Positions 17,034 through 26,027 of a DNA stretch of 64,000 nucleotides are shown piece after piece. Every line of letters starts with the position of its first letter. Positions within the stretch are counted from its first letter, which is position 1. Position numbers and translations under genes: made by a program. The notes beneath the pieces were generated by a model. That model was not told where the DNA came from. It saw only the letters and a list, made by a program, of their open reading frames with translations, and searched no databases. The DNA is from Halorussus vallis. GTDB taxonomy: Archaea > Halobacteriota > Halobacteria > Halobacteriales > Haladaptataceae. The stretch lies in NCBI RefSeq assembly GCF_024138165.1, contig NZ_CP100002.1, forward strand, positions 1 to 64,000, read 5' to 3'.

Positions 17034-17543
17034 ATGAGCACCGATGACACATCGGTCCCCGCCGACCGTCCGACGGAGGAGATCACGGTCACCGTCAACG
17101 GCGAAACGGTCACCACGGAGGTCGAACCCCGCCACAAGCTCTCTGATTTCCTGCGCGAGCACCTGGGCCTTCGCGGGGTCCGGGTCGGCTGCGAACACGG
17201 CGTCTGCGGCGCGTGCACCGTACTGATGGACGGCGACGCGGTCAAGTCGTGTCTCAGCTACGCGGTGCAGGCCGACGGCGCAGAACTCGAAACCGTCGAG
17301 GGGTTGGCCGACGACGGTTCGCTCCACCCCATCCAGCAGTCGTTCCACGAGGAGCACGCCCTCCAGTGTGGCTTCTGCACCAGCGGGTTCGTGATGGCGA
17401 CCAAGGAACTCCTCAACGAGAACCCCGACCCCGACGACGAGGAGATTCGCGAGGGGCTCGCCGACAACATCTGCCGGTGTACCGGCTACCAGAACATCTA
17501 CGAGGCGGTGAACCGCGCCGCCGACCGAATGGAGGACGAGTAG
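17034..17543 (+). CDS. Molybdenum hydroxylase small subunit, 2Fe-2S protein (CoxS/XdhC-type family)
   Basis: A 169-residue iron-sulfur subunit of a xanthine dehydrogenase-family enzyme. The plant-type cluster ligands are in GCEHGVCGACTVLMDG with a further Cys in KSCLSYAV; the second cluster uses CGFCTSGF and CRCTGY near the end. The subunit carries electrons from the molybdenum site to FAD. Its stop codon abuts the ATG of the large subunit (17543/17544). A TATA-like CGTTTATGA at 16989-16997 lies upstream. Confidence 0.93.
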   Translation: MSTDDTSVPADRPTEEITVTVNGETVTTEVEPRHKLSDFLREHLGLRGVRVGCEHGVCGACTVLMDGDAVKSCLSYAVQADGAELETVEGLADDGSLHPIQQSFHEEHALQCGFCTSGFVMATKELLNENPDPDDEEIREGLADNICRCTGYQNIYEAVNRAADRMEDE

Positions 17544-20000
17544 ATGTCGGGCACGCAGTCGCCGCCCGAGGCCGACGTCGAGGAGCGCGCCGGCGAAGCC
17601 GAGTTCACCGGCCGTGGACTCGAACGGGTCGAGGACCACCGCATCCTGACCGGGCGAGCGGAGTACGTCCACGACGTCGCCCCGGAGAACTGCCTCCACA
17701 TGGCGCTCGTCCGGAGCATGCACGCCCACGCCGACATCGTCGACATCGACGTCTCCGCCGCGCTGGAAGTTCCGGGCTGTGAGGCGGTGCTGACCGCCGA
17801 GGACATAAAGGAGCGGTACAACCCGATGCCCTGCGGCCTCAACGGCTTCGAGGAGTGGTCGCTGGCCGACGGGAAGGTCCGGTACGTCGGCGAACCGGTC
17901 GCGGCCGTGGTCGCGACCGACCGGTACGTCGCGGAGGACGCGGTTGACGCCGTCGTCGTCGACTACGAAACGCGCGACTGCGTCGTCGACCCCCGGGGGG
18001 CGCTGGAGGACGACGTCGTCGTCCACGAGGAGTTCGGTTCGAACGTCGCCGACCGCGAGGAACTCGTCTTCGGCGACGTCGAGGGCGCGTTCGAGGACGC
18101 CGACCGCGTCGTCGAGTCCTCGTACTCGTGGGGCCGCATCTCGGGCGTCCCGCTCGAAACCGCGGGCGTCGTCGCGCAGTACGACGACGACGCCGACTCC
18201 TTCGACATTGACTGCAACATCCAATTGCACACGCTGGTCGACGACACCGTCTACGAGACGCTGGGCTACGGACCCGACGACGTCCACCTCAACGTGCCCG
18301 CCGACGTCGGCGGGAGTTTCGGCACCAAGATCGCCATCCACCGCTACTGCTGTCTCGCCGCGATGGCGAGCCAACAACTCGAACGACCGGTGAAGTTCGT
18401 CGAGGACCGCATCGAGAACCTCCAGGGCGGGGACATGCACTCCTCCGAGCGCGAGTACGAGGTGAAACTCGCGGTCGACGACGACGGGACGATCCGCGGC
18501 CTCGACGTCTGGTTCGTCGACGACTTCGGGGCGTGGCCGCGCTACCCCGTCAACCAGGTGCTCAAACCGCTGTCGGTGGTTTCGAACGCCTACGACATCC
18601 AGGACGTCCGCTACGAGTACGAGCTGGTGTTGACGAACAAGACCAGCCAGACCGCCTACCGCGGGTTCGGCGTCCCTTCCCACATCTACGCGCTGGAGAT
18701 GATCGTCGAGGAGGCCGCCCGCGAACTCGGGATGGACCCCGACGAACTCCGGCGGCGCAACCTCATCGCGCCCGACCAGATGCCCTACGAACTCCCGACG
18801 AAGAACATCTACGACTCCGGCGACTTCCCCGAGGCGTTCGAGGAGATCCAGCGAATCGTCGACGAGCACGAGCGGTGCGAGGGCGGCCTGCTCGACCCCG
18901 AGGTCGTCGCGGCCAAGCGCGAGGAGGGCAAGTACCGCGGCGTCCGACCCACGGTCCACATCGAACCGGGCGTCAGCGGGTCGGACTGGACCGACCGCCA
19001 GCGCTCCGACCGGGCGGAACTCGACGACCGCGACCGCGACGACGTGGCCGAACTCCCCGAACACCTCCGGGCGGAGGTCCTGGCCGACGGGACGGTCAAG
19101 GCCTACATCGCGACCGACACCTCCGGGCAGGGCCACCAGACGCTCGTGAGCCAGTTGCTCGCCGACGAACTCGGCGTCCTGCCGAGCGACATCGAGGTCG
19201 GCTACCTCGACAGCGTCGAGGCCCCGACCGAGTACGGCACCGCCGCCTCCCGGATGGCGGTGATGCTCTCGGGCGCGACAGCGGGCCTCGGCCGCACGCT
19301 GGTCGAGAACCTCGAGGCGCTGGCCGCCCGCGAGTGGGACTGCGGCGTCGCGGAGGTGGCCTACCGCGATGGGCGAGTCGAACGCGTCGACACCGGCGAG
19401 TCGCTCTCGCTCGCCGACCTCGCCAACCGCGACGCCGACGGCGAGTTCGTCCGCGCGAGCTACGACTACGAGCACCCCGCCTCCCAGTTGGAGGAGTTCG
19501 ACGAGGCGCTCTCGCGGAAGTTCCCGGTGTACCCGACCGCGGCGTTCGCCGCCAACGCGCCTATCGTGGAGGTCGACGCGAAGACCGGCGAGGTCGACAT
19601 CCTGAAGTTCTACTCGCTGCGCGACTGCGGCACCCAACTCAACCCGACCATCGTCGAGGGCCAGGCCCACGGCGGCATCGCGCAGGGCGTCGGTGCGGCG
19701 CTCCAGGAGGAGTTCGGCTACGACGACGCGGGCCAGCCCCAGGCCATCACGCTGTTCGACTACAAACTCCCCTCCATCGAGAACGTCCCCGAAATCAAAC
19801 TCGAACACACCGAGACGCCCTCGCCGTTCACCGAGACGGGCGCGAAGGGCACCGGCGAGGGTGGGATGATAGACGGTCCGGCGGCAATCGCGGCGTCGAT
19901 CAACGCTGCGCTCGAACCGCTCGACGTCACCGTCGACCAGATTCCGTTCACGCCGAACCGGGTGCGCGAGCGCATCCGGAACTCGTCGGTCGAACGGTAG
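17544..20000 (+). CDS. Molybdenum hydroxylase large subunit (xanthine dehydrogenase/CoxL family)
   Basis: An 818-residue molybdopterin-binding subunit. It begins with RVEDHRILTGRAEYVHD, has the cofactor motifs GGSFGTK (near residue 256), TAYRGFGVPS (near 370) and TDTSGQGHQT (near 525), and ends with the catalytic glutamate motif GTGEGGMIDGP (near 770). The active-site loop is AYRGFG and not AYRCSFR, so this is not a form I carbon monoxide dehydrogenase; hydroxylation of a heterocycle or aldehyde is expected. The substrate cannot be read, but two NCS2 permeases and a hydantoinase nearby point to a purine or related ring. It directly follows the small subunit; the FAD subunit is on the opposite strand. 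Confidence 0.92.
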   Translation: MSGTQSPPEADVEERAGEAEFTGRGLERVEDHRILTGRAEYVHDVAPENCLHMALVRSMHAHADIVDIDVSAALEVPGCEAVLTAEDIKERYNPMPCGLNGFEEWSLADGKVRYVGEPVAAVVATDRYVAEDAVDAVVVDYETRDCVVDPRGALEDDVVVHEEFGSNVADREELVFGDVEGAFEDADRVVESSYSWGRISGVPLETAGVVAQYDDDADSFDIDCNIQLHTLVDDTVYETLGYGPDDVHLNVPADVGGSFGTKIAIHRYCCLAAMASQQLERPVKFVEDRIENLQGGDMHSSEREYEVKLAVDDDGTIRGLDVWFVDDFGAWPRYPVNQVLKPLSVVSNAYDIQDVRYEYELVLTNKTSQTAYRGFGVPSHIYALEMIVEEAARELGMDPDELRRRNLIAPDQMPYELPTKNIYDSGDFPEAFEEIQRIVDEHERCEGGLLDPEVVAAKREEGKYRGVRPTVHIEPGVSGSDWTDRQRSDRAELDDRDRDDVAELPEHLRAEVLADGTVKAYIATDTSGQGHQTLVSQLLADELGVLPSDIEVGYLDSVEAPTEYGTAASRMAVMLSGATAGLGRTLVENLEALAAREWDCGVAEVAYRDGRVERVDTGESLSLADLANRDADGEFVRASYDYEHPASQLEEFDEALSRKFPVYPTAAFAANAPIVEVDAKTGEVDILKFYSLRDCGTQLNPTIVEGQAHGGIAQGVGAALQEEFGYDDAGQPQAITLFDYKLPSIENVPEIKLEHTETPSPFTETGAKGTGEGGMIDGPAAIAASINAALEPLDVTVDQIPFTPNRVRERIRNSSVER

Positions 20001-20074
20001 CGCGACGGCTCTTTTTGCTCCGGGGTTGCGAACTTCGTTTCCGAACGGACTCCGAGACCGTCGCACGAGACTGA

Positions 20075-20110
20075 GAGACGGTCGGACGGGGCACCCCGTC
20101 CGACCGTCTC
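20075..20110. terminator. Perfect hairpin between convergent genes
   Basis: The arm at 20075-20091 (GAGACGGTCGGACGGGG) is the exact reverse complement of 20094-20110. It lies between the large subunit gene (ends 20000, plus) and the CoxG-like gene (ends 20176, minus), where it could stop or stabilise transcripts from both sides. There is no long T run, as is usual for hairpins in haloarchaea. Confidence 0.5.
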
Positions 20111-20175
20111 GGCGAATCGTTTCGGCGAACCTTCTCGCCGGGGCGCGCTCGCGGAAGGAAGAAACGGCGGTGGCG

Positions 20176-20676
20176 TTATTCGAGGGACGCTTCGGCCTGC
20201 GGGGCCGCTTCGAGTTTCGACTCGGCGGGTTCGCCCTCGCGGGCCTTCTCCTCTAAATCCTCGAAGAAGTCGGTGACGAGTTTGTTCGAGACGCTCCCGA
20301 GCGCGCGCTGGCCCAGGCTGGCGATCATGCCCGATACCTCGGCCCGGGCGGCCCAGTCGACGCGCGTTCCGCCGGCGTCGAGTTCGACCAGCGCCATCTC
20401 GGCGACGAGGTCGAAGGCGTTGCGCGAGGCGTTGCCGTCGGCCTGCATCTCCAGCAGTTCGGGTTCGTCGGCCGCGGTGACCACGGCGTCGACGTCGAAG
20501 GTGGGCTTGACGCTTCCGACGCCCACCGCGATGGTCGCGGTGAGTTCGTGCGGTGATTGCATCTTGATGGTGTCACACCCCGGCGCGCATTCCGCGAGCA
20601 CGTCCGGGTCGGTGAAGTACTTCCACAGTTCGTCTCTCGGCAGGTCGGATTCGAAATCGCCTTCAAATTCTAACAT
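20176..20676 (-). CDS. CoxG-like SRPBCC family protein
   Basis: A 166-residue protein of the CoxG type (START/SRPBCC fold). Diagnostic stretches are the start MLEFEGDFESDLPRDELW, DPDVLAECAPGC, and TRVDWAARAEVSGMIASLGQR. CoxG proteins are linked to carbon monoxide dehydrogenase-type hydroxylases, where they are thought to help membrane association or quinone contact. It follows the FAD-subunit gene by 26 bases on the same strand. The C-terminal 20 residues are a charged tail. Confidence 0.88.
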   Translation of the reverse strand: MLEFEGDFESDLPRDELWKYFTDPDVLAECAPGCDTIKMQSPHELTATIAVGVGSVKPTFDVDAVVTAADEPELLEMQADGNASRNAFDLVAEMALVELDAGGTRVDWAARAEVSGMIASLGQRALGSVSNKLVTDFFEDLEEKAREGEPAESKLEAAPQAEASLE

Positions 20677-20702
20677 ATGTATCGGTTTGAATCGTGTTTC
20701 GG

Positions 20703-21593
20703 TTACGTGTCGGTCGCGCGCCTGTAGGACGTTTCGAGCGAGCGCTTCGCGTACTCGCCGGCCACTTCGACCTTGAACTCCTCGTCGGCGTGCATCTCGG
20801 CCTCGGGGTCGGCCGCCTCGGTCGCGGCCGCGGCGGCCGCGTCGAGCGTCTCCTCGGTGAGCGGTTCGCCTTCGAGGGCCTCCTCGGCGTCGGGGACGCG
20901 CAGGGGTACGTCGGCGGCGTTCGCCAGCGCGACCCGCGCTTCCTCGATTACGGGGTCGTCGGCGTCGGGGTCGTCGACCCGGACGGCCGTGCCCGCGCTC
21001 ACGGTGGGCCAGGTCTGTGCGGCGGGCTTGAGTTCGAGGAACGCCATCCCGGTCCGCTCCGGCGGGAAGGGTTCGGTCGGTATCGCGGCGCTCTCGATGA
21101 TCTCGTCCTCACGGAGGTCGGTGAACATGTACGCGATGAAGTAATCGTCCACCGGGACCGTCCGAGAGTCGTCGGCCGAACGGAGCGTCAGCGTCGCGTC
21201 GAGCGCGAGGAGCGCCGCGGGGTAGTTGCCCGCCGGGTCGGCCTCGCCGATGCTCCCACCGAGCGTCCCGCGGTTGCGGACGCTCGGGCCGGCGATCTGT
21301 TCGGCGGCCTCAGGGAGCATCCGGACGCGCTCGGCGAGTTCCGCCGAGCGCTCGAGGGTCCGGTGGGTCGTCATCGCGCCGATCTCGATCTCGTCCTCCC
21401 CCACGTTGACGTAGTCGAGGTCCTCGACTCGGTTGAGGTCGATGATGTGGTCGGGCGTCGCCAGTCGGTTCGCCATCACGATGCCGAGCGACTGGTTGCC
21501 CGCCATCAGTTCGGCGTCGTGGTGTTCGGTGAGCAGCGACGCGACCTCCGAGACGGAGGTCGGTCGGTGATACTCGAACGGCGCGGGTTTCAT
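20703..21593 (-). CDS. Molybdenum hydroxylase FAD-binding subunit (CoxM family)
   Basis: A 296-residue flavin subunit that passes electrons from the iron-sulfur subunit to an acceptor. It starts with the family pattern MKPAPFEYHRPTSVSEVASL; the FAD-binding motifs are AGNQSLGIVMANRL (near residue 32, usually AGGxSL) and RNRGTLGGSIGEADP (near 105). It completes the three-subunit enzyme with 17034 and 17544 but is encoded convergently, in a separate minus-strand operon with the CoxG-like gene. The five gaps in codon phase seen in paralogues are absent here, and the length is normal. Confidence 0.92.
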   Translation of the reverse strand: MKPAPFEYHRPTSVSEVASLLTEHHDAELMAGNQSLGIVMANRLATPDHIIDLNRVEDLDYVNVGEDEIEIGAMTTHRTLERSAELAERVRMLPEAAEQIAGPSVRNRGTLGGSIGEADPAGNYPAALLALDATLTLRSADDSRTVPVDDYFIAYMFTDLREDEIIESAAIPTEPFPPERTGMAFLELKPAAQTWPTVSAGTAVRVDDPDADDPVIEEARVALANAADVPLRVPDAEEALEGEPLTEETLDAAAAAATEAADPEAEMHADEEFKVEVAGEYAKRSLETSYRRATDT

Positions 21594-21711
21594 GGCGTCG
21601 CCTCCATGCGCCGCCGGTTCGCCCCGCCGCGTAACGATTTCCAGTTCATCATGTGCCCTGAACGGAGGGAGTTATCGTTCCCCAAGGACAGTGTTACACT
21701 ACCACACCAGT

Positions 21712-21776
21712 CCTTAATAAATGTTGGCCTACGATTCGGTCCCGGCGCTCGCGTCGCCCCCAAACCAACATTTAAG
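21712..21776. promoter_or_regulatory. Mirror-image divergent promoter cores
   Basis: The 10-mer CCAACATTTA at 21765-21774 recurs as an exact inverted copy at 21718-21727. Each copy has a TATA-like ATTTA and points outward, one toward the cyclase gene (ATG 21816) and one toward the FAD-subunit operon (ATG 21593). The arrangement suggests co-regulation of the two units by one factor; an operator role is inference. Confidence 0.4.
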
Positions 21777-21815
21777 TCGCCCGCGACTGCCTACTGTAAC
21801 GTAGAGGTACATTAG

Positions 21816-22580
21816 ATGTTAGAAGGCTACGAGATGTACGATCTGACCCAGCCGTGGTCGCAGGACACGCCCGCATGGCCGACGTACGACAACCCGAAGG
21901 TGTGGTACGAAAAGAGCCTGGACACCGAGAAGGTCAACGGACAGAAGATAGAGTTCATGAACCACACCGGCACGCACTTGGACGGCGAGAAGCACTTCGT
22001 CGCCAACGGCCGGGACATCGAGTCGATGAGCCTCGACGAGTTGGTCGGCGACGCGGTCATCGCCGACATCTCCGACGAGGTCGGAGCGTACGACGTCTAC
22101 ACCAGCGAGATGATCGAGGACGCCGTCGACGTTCAGGAGGGCGACATCCTGTTCATCCACACCGGCTTCCAGAAGTACGCCTGGCACCGCGAGGAGGCCG
22201 ACCCTCACGCGTTCTTCTGCAAACACCCCGGGCCGAACCAGGAGTTCGCCGACTGGGTCAAGGAGAAGAACCTGAACTACCTCATCCTCGACTGCGGGAG
22301 CGCCGACCACCCGATGAACACGGTGGTCCGGGACGTCCGCCCCGAACTCGCCGAGGAGGCGGCGGACCACCTCGGCGTCGACGACCTGGACGAGGTCTTC
22401 CCGCCGGAGGGCTACCAACTGATGCACACCGAACTGTTCCCGGAGGGCATCGTCCACGTCGAGAACGCTCAGGTGCCCGAGGAACTGCTGAACGAGCGTG
22501 TCCAGATCGGCACCTTCCCGTGGCGGTTCCGCGGGGGCGAGTCGTCGGTCTGCCGGTGCGTCGCGTTCAAAGAACAGTAG
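21816..22580 (+). CDS. Cyclase family protein (kynurenine formamidase-like hydrolase)
   Basis: A 254-residue metal-dependent hydrolase of the cyclase/KynB family (PF04199). The metal-binding motif HTGTHLDGEKHF is at about residues 50-61, close to the classic HxGTHxDxPxHF with Glu in place of Pro. DLTQPWSQDTPAWP at the start and a late PEELLNERVQIGTFPWRFRG are also family-like. Members open amide or lactam rings (formylkynurenine, isatin and others). The gene is divergent from the FAD-subunit operon and shares its mirrored promoter, which suggests it works on a product of the hydroxylase. Confidence 0.87.
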   Translation: MLEGYEMYDLTQPWSQDTPAWPTYDNPKVWYEKSLDTEKVNGQKIEFMNHTGTHLDGEKHFVANGRDIESMSLDELVGDAVIADISDEVGAYDVYTSEMIEDAVDVQEGDILFIHTGFQKYAWHREEADPHAFFCKHPGPNQEFADWVKEKNLNYLILDCGSADHPMNTVVRDVRPELAEEAADHLGVDDLDEVFPPEGYQLMHTELFPEGIVHVENAQVPEELLNERVQIGTFPWRFRGGESSVCRCVAFKEQ

Positions 22581-22641
22581 CGCGAGCGACCTTCGTTTTC
22601 GAAATCGAAACCGCGAGAGCCCAGGGACCGTCCGGTCCGTC

Positions 22642-24057
22642 TCACTCGCCGGTCGGCTCGACGACCTCCGGCTCTTCGGTTTCCGCGTCCGTCTCCGTCG
22701 GGACCGTACTCTCGCCAGGGAGCACCGCGTTCAGAACCAGGGCGGTGACCCCGCCCGTGATCAGCCCGGAGCCGACGAGGAGCCGGAGGTTCTCGGGGAC
22801 CTGTCCGAGAATCTCCGGGCGGACCTCGACGCCGAGGCCCAGCACGATGGCGGTGGCGATGATGGTGAGGTTGCGCTGGGTCAGCGCGACTCGGCGGGCG
22901 ACGATGCGGACGCCGACCGAGAAGATCATCCCGAACATCACGATGGCCGCGCCGCCCAGCACCGGGTTCGGCATCGCCGAGATGACGGCGGCCACCTTCG
23001 GGACGAAGCCGAGCACGACGAGCAGCACGCCGCAGATGCCCACGACGTAGCGGCTCGCGACGCCCGTGAAGCTGATGAGCCCGACGTTCTGGGAGAACGA
23101 GGTGTTCGGGAACGCGTTGAACACCGCCGCGACGCCGCTCATCACCCCGTCGGCGATGAGCCCGCCCTTGAGTTCCTCCGATTCGGGGTCTCGGCCCACC
23201 ACCTCGGTCGTGCCCGAGATGTCGCCGATGGTCTCCATCGCGGTGATGACGTAGGCGAACGCGACCACGAGCACCGCGCTCGGGTGGAACTCGACGCCGT
23301 ACTGGAGCGGAATCGGTACCGACACCCAGCCGGCGGTGCCGACGCGGGCGAAGTCGAGCATCCCCAGCGGAATCGCCACCAGGTAGCCGACGACGACGGC
23401 GACGAGGATGCTCGCCATCCGCAGGAACCCGTCGAAGAACTGGTTCAGTCCGAGCGCGACGACGAACACCAGCCCCGCGAGCCCGACGTTCTCTAAGTTC
23501 CCGTACGTCTCCGCGCCCGGCCCGCCGGCGGCGTAGTCCATCGCCACCGGTATCAGCGTGAGTCCGACGAGCATCACCACGACGCCGGTCACCAGCGGCG
23601 GGAACAGGTCGCGGATATCGTCGATGAAGTGGCCGAGCAGTATCTCGACCGGCGCGGCCAGAATCGCCGCGCCGAAGATGGCCGCGAGGCCGAACTGGTT
23701 GCCGATGTCGATCAGCGGCGCGACGAAGATGGCGCTGGTCCCCATGACGATTGGGAGGCGCGCCCCGACCGGCCCGATCGGGTACGCCTGGACGACGGTG
23801 GCGACCCCGGCGACCAGCAGCGCCATCTGCAGGATGAACATCGTATCGCCGGTGCCGAGGCCGATCGCTCGGGCGATGACCAGCGGGAGCGCGGTGGTCG
23901 ACAGGAACATCGCCAGCAGGTGCTGGAACCCCAACGGAACCGCCTCGCCAGCCGGCGGCTTGTCTTCGATGTCGTACTCGACGATGTCCTCGCCGGACTC
24001 CTCGCCCGGCGGCTGAGGCGGTACCTCGACGTCGTCCGTATGGCCATGTTCACTCAT
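22642..24057 (-). CDS. NCS2 family nucleobase (uracil/xanthine) permease
   Basis: A 471-residue carrier with about 12-14 hydrophobic segments. The soluble N-terminus ends with the family entry VPLGFQHLLAMF, and the nucleobase-ascorbate signature reads SQNVGLISFTGVASR near residue 300. These proteins import xanthine, urate or uracil by proton or sodium symport. The start MSEHGHTD at 24057 is preferred over an ATG 51 bases upstream because the TATA tract at 24084-24096 lies at the leaderless distance and overlaps that longer version. A second, more distant NCS2 gene is at 28099. Confidence 0.92.
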   Translation of the reverse strand: MSEHGHTDDVEVPPQPPGEESGEDIVEYDIEDKPPAGEAVPLGFQHLLAMFLSTTALPLVIARAIGLGTGDTMFILQMALLVAGVATVVQAYPIGPVGARLPIVMGTSAIFVAPLIDIGNQFGLAAIFGAAILAAPVEILLGHFIDDIRDLFPPLVTGVVVMLVGLTLIPVAMDYAAGGPGAETYGNLENVGLAGLVFVVALGLNQFFDGFLRMASILVAVVVGYLVAIPLGMLDFARVGTAGWVSVPIPLQYGVEFHPSAVLVVAFAYVITAMETIGDISGTTEVVGRDPESEELKGGLIADGVMSGVAAVFNAFPNTSFSQNVGLISFTGVASRYVVGICGVLLVVLGFVPKVAAVISAMPNPVLGGAAIVMFGMIFSVGVRIVARRVALTQRNLTIIATAIVLGLGVEVRPEILGQVPENLRLLVGSGLITGGVTALVLNAVLPGESTVPTETDAETEEPEVVEPTGE

Positions 24058-24083
24058 ACCACAGTCGACAATCTGACTAATAA

Positions 24084-24096
24084 TACTTAAATATTG
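24084..24096 (-). promoter_or_regulatory. TATA element of the first NCS2 permease gene
   Basis: Reads AATATTTAAGTAT on the minus strand, centred about 32 bases upstream of the ATG at 24057; it supports that start. Confidence 0.5.
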
Positions 24097-24347
24097 TTTC
24101 AGTATCACCGATGGACGCTCGCCGACGCCGCGTCGTCGTCTCGCTTACGTCGTCTCTCGCATCTTTTCTCGCTTGCCTCGTCCCGCTCGTTCCTCCTCGC
24201 CGTCGTCGGCGAAGCGCCGCGGTCGGCCGAGAGGTTAGCGGTGGAACTCGACTGTCACCCCGTCCTCGAGGGCGCCGAGCGCGTCTGAGTCCCCACTTCC
24301 TCGCTGGTTCGCCAACGCTTATGTGACCCTTTCTCGCACGTGTCCCC

Positions 24348-25394
24348 ATGAGCGAGATGTCTGCGGTCGTCCTCGACTCCTGGGGCGGCGAACTCGCGGT
24401 CGCGGAAGTCCAGACTCCCGAACCCTCCGCCGGCGAGGTGCGCGTCGACGTGCGCGCCTGCGGCGTCACTCGAACCATCGAGAACGCCGTCCGGGGCGGA
24501 CTCTCCGACGACCCGGCGCTAACGCCCCGCATCCCCGGCCACGAGTTCGCGGGCGTGGTCGACGCCGTCGGCGACGGCGTGACCGACGTGTCGGTCGGCG
24601 ACCGCGTGCTGGCGTACTTCTACCTGACCTGCGGGCGATGCGACGCCTGCCGGGCGGGCCGGACCAACCGGTGCCACGACTTCGGCGGCTGGTTCGGCGT
24701 CCACCGTGACGGCGCGTACGCCGAGCAGACCGTGATACCCGCGGCCAACGTCCTCCCGCTGCCCGACGACGCGACGTTCGCGGAGGGCGCCGTCGCCGCC
24801 GACGGACTGGCGACGCCGCTCCACGTCTGCGAGCGCGCGGACGTCAGTGACGACGACACCGTCCTCGTCGTCGGGGCGGCGGGCCGCGTCGGGATACATC
24901 TGTGCCAGCTGGCCGCGCTGCGGGGCGCGACGGTGCTCGCCGCCGACGTGGCCGACGACCGCCTCGCCCACGTCGATTCGGTCACCGGCGACGCCGTGGT
25001 TCCGCTCGACGCGCGGAACCCGAACTTCGTCGACCGAGTCCGCGACGCGACGCCCTCCGGCGACGGACCGACGGTCGTCGTCGACACCGTGGGCGACCCC
25101 GAGACGCTCCGGGACGCCTGGGAGTGCATGGCGATGGGCGGGCGCCTCGTCTCGCTGACGACCCACCACGACCGGGGCCTCGACGTGCCGCTCCGGGAGT
25201 ACGTCGAGAAGGAGGCCGCGCTACTCGGGTCGCGCTACGCGACGATGGACGAGGTGGTGCGGGCGGCCCGCCTGCTCGCCGACGGTCGCGTCGAGGGAGT
25301 CGTCGCCGAGACGGTGTCGCTCGACGAGGTTCCGTCCGTCCACGAGGCCATCCGCCACGGGAACTCCCACGGCATGGTCGTCCTCGAACCCTGA
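24348..25394 (+). CDS. Zinc-binding alcohol dehydrogenase family protein
   Basis: A 348-residue medium-chain dehydrogenase. The catalytic zinc region is RACGVTR and GHEFAGVVDAVGDGV; the structural zinc site is CGRCDACRAGRTNRC near residues 95-109; the cofactor turn is VVGAAGRVGIHLCQLA near residue 172. A TATA-like CGCTTATG about 28 bases upstream supports the ATG at 24348. The substrate is unknown. It is flanked by NCS2 (divergent) and OsmC (convergent), so there is no operon partner. Confidence 0.88.
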   Translation: MSEMSAVVLDSWGGELAVAEVQTPEPSAGEVRVDVRACGVTRTIENAVRGGLSDDPALTPRIPGHEFAGVVDAVGDGVTDVSVGDRVLAYFYLTCGRCDACRAGRTNRCHDFGGWFGVHRDGAYAEQTVIPAANVLPLPDDATFAEGAVAADGLATPLHVCERADVSDDDTVLVVGAAGRVGIHLCQLAALRGATVLAADVADDRLAHVDSVTGDAVVPLDARNPNFVDRVRDATPSGDGPTVVVDTVGDPETLRDAWECMAMGGRLVSLTTHHDRGLDVPLREYVEKEAALLGSRYATMDEVVRAARLLADGRVEGVVAETVSLDEVPSVHEAIRHGNSHGMVVLEP

Positions 25395-25442
25395 CCGAGC
25401 TTCCCGGCCACTCGTTCCCACCGTCCCCTCCGAGCAGCACCG

Positions 25443-25973
25443 CTAGTCGAGTCGTTCGCCATTGAGGACGATGTCGCGGTCGAAGGACATCGGCTCGCGG
25501 AGTGCGGCGTGGGCGGGGCAGTGACGCTCGGCGAGGTCGACGAGTTCGCGCACCTCGTCGGGGTGGGCGGGGCTCTCGATGCGCGTGGTGTACCGAATCT
25601 CGTCGTCGACGAACCCCGGACTCGCCCCGTCGACGCCGAGTACGCCCCGCGGGTCGACGTCGCCGGAGACGTCGATGGAGAGGTCGTCGATCTCGATGCC
25701 GGTCGCCAGGGCGTTCTTCGCGTAGATGACCTGCTGGCAGAACGCGAAGCCCGCGAGGAAGTACTCCAGCGGCCGGGGACCGCGGTTCTCGCCGCCTGCC
25801 ATCGTCGCGGGTTCGTCGCTCTCGAAGTCGAACGCGCGGGCCTCCGCGCGCCCGTGGAAGTTCTCTTGGAGGGTCGCGGTCACTTCGTTCTCCCCGACGG
25901 GGACGCGGTTCGCGTCCCGAAGCGTCTCGATCTCGTCCCAGACGGCGTCCTGTAAACTCCAGTCGACGACCAT
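25443..25973 (-). CDS. OsmC family protein
   Basis: A 176-residue OsmC/Ohr-type protein. The two redox cysteines are in place: one in PLEYFLAGFAFCQQVIY (near residue 77) and one in AERHCPAHAALREP (near 155). Characterised relatives reduce organic hydroperoxides with thiols; others are of unknown role. The ATG at 25973 (MVVDWSLQD) is preferred to one five codons upstream because it fits the family length. The gene is monocistronic in appearance, 54 bases from CocE-like on the same strand. Confidence 0.85.
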   Translation of the reverse strand: MVVDWSLQDAVWDEIETLRDANRVPVGENEVTATLQENFHGRAEARAFDFESDEPATMAGGENRGPRPLEYFLAGFAFCQQVIYAKNALATGIEIDDLSIDVSGDVDPRGVLGVDGASPGFVDDEIRYTTRIESPAHPDEVRELVDLAERHCPAHAALREPMSFDRDIVLNGERLD

Positions 25974-26027
25974 GCCAGGTGGTGGCACCCTCGGTGCAAT
26001 AGAGGTGGCGCTCGGGGAGAGGGTTGC

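Noticed and set aside
17544-20000. Carbon monoxide dehydrogenase large subunit (form I)
   Set aside because: The active-site loop is AYRGFG; the AYRCSFR motif with the copper-binding Cys is absent.
17025-20066. A 1013-codon minus-strand open frame
   Set aside because: It is antisense to the molybdenum hydroxylase genes, whose motifs are unmistakable; long antisense frames are common in GC-rich haloarchaeal DNA.
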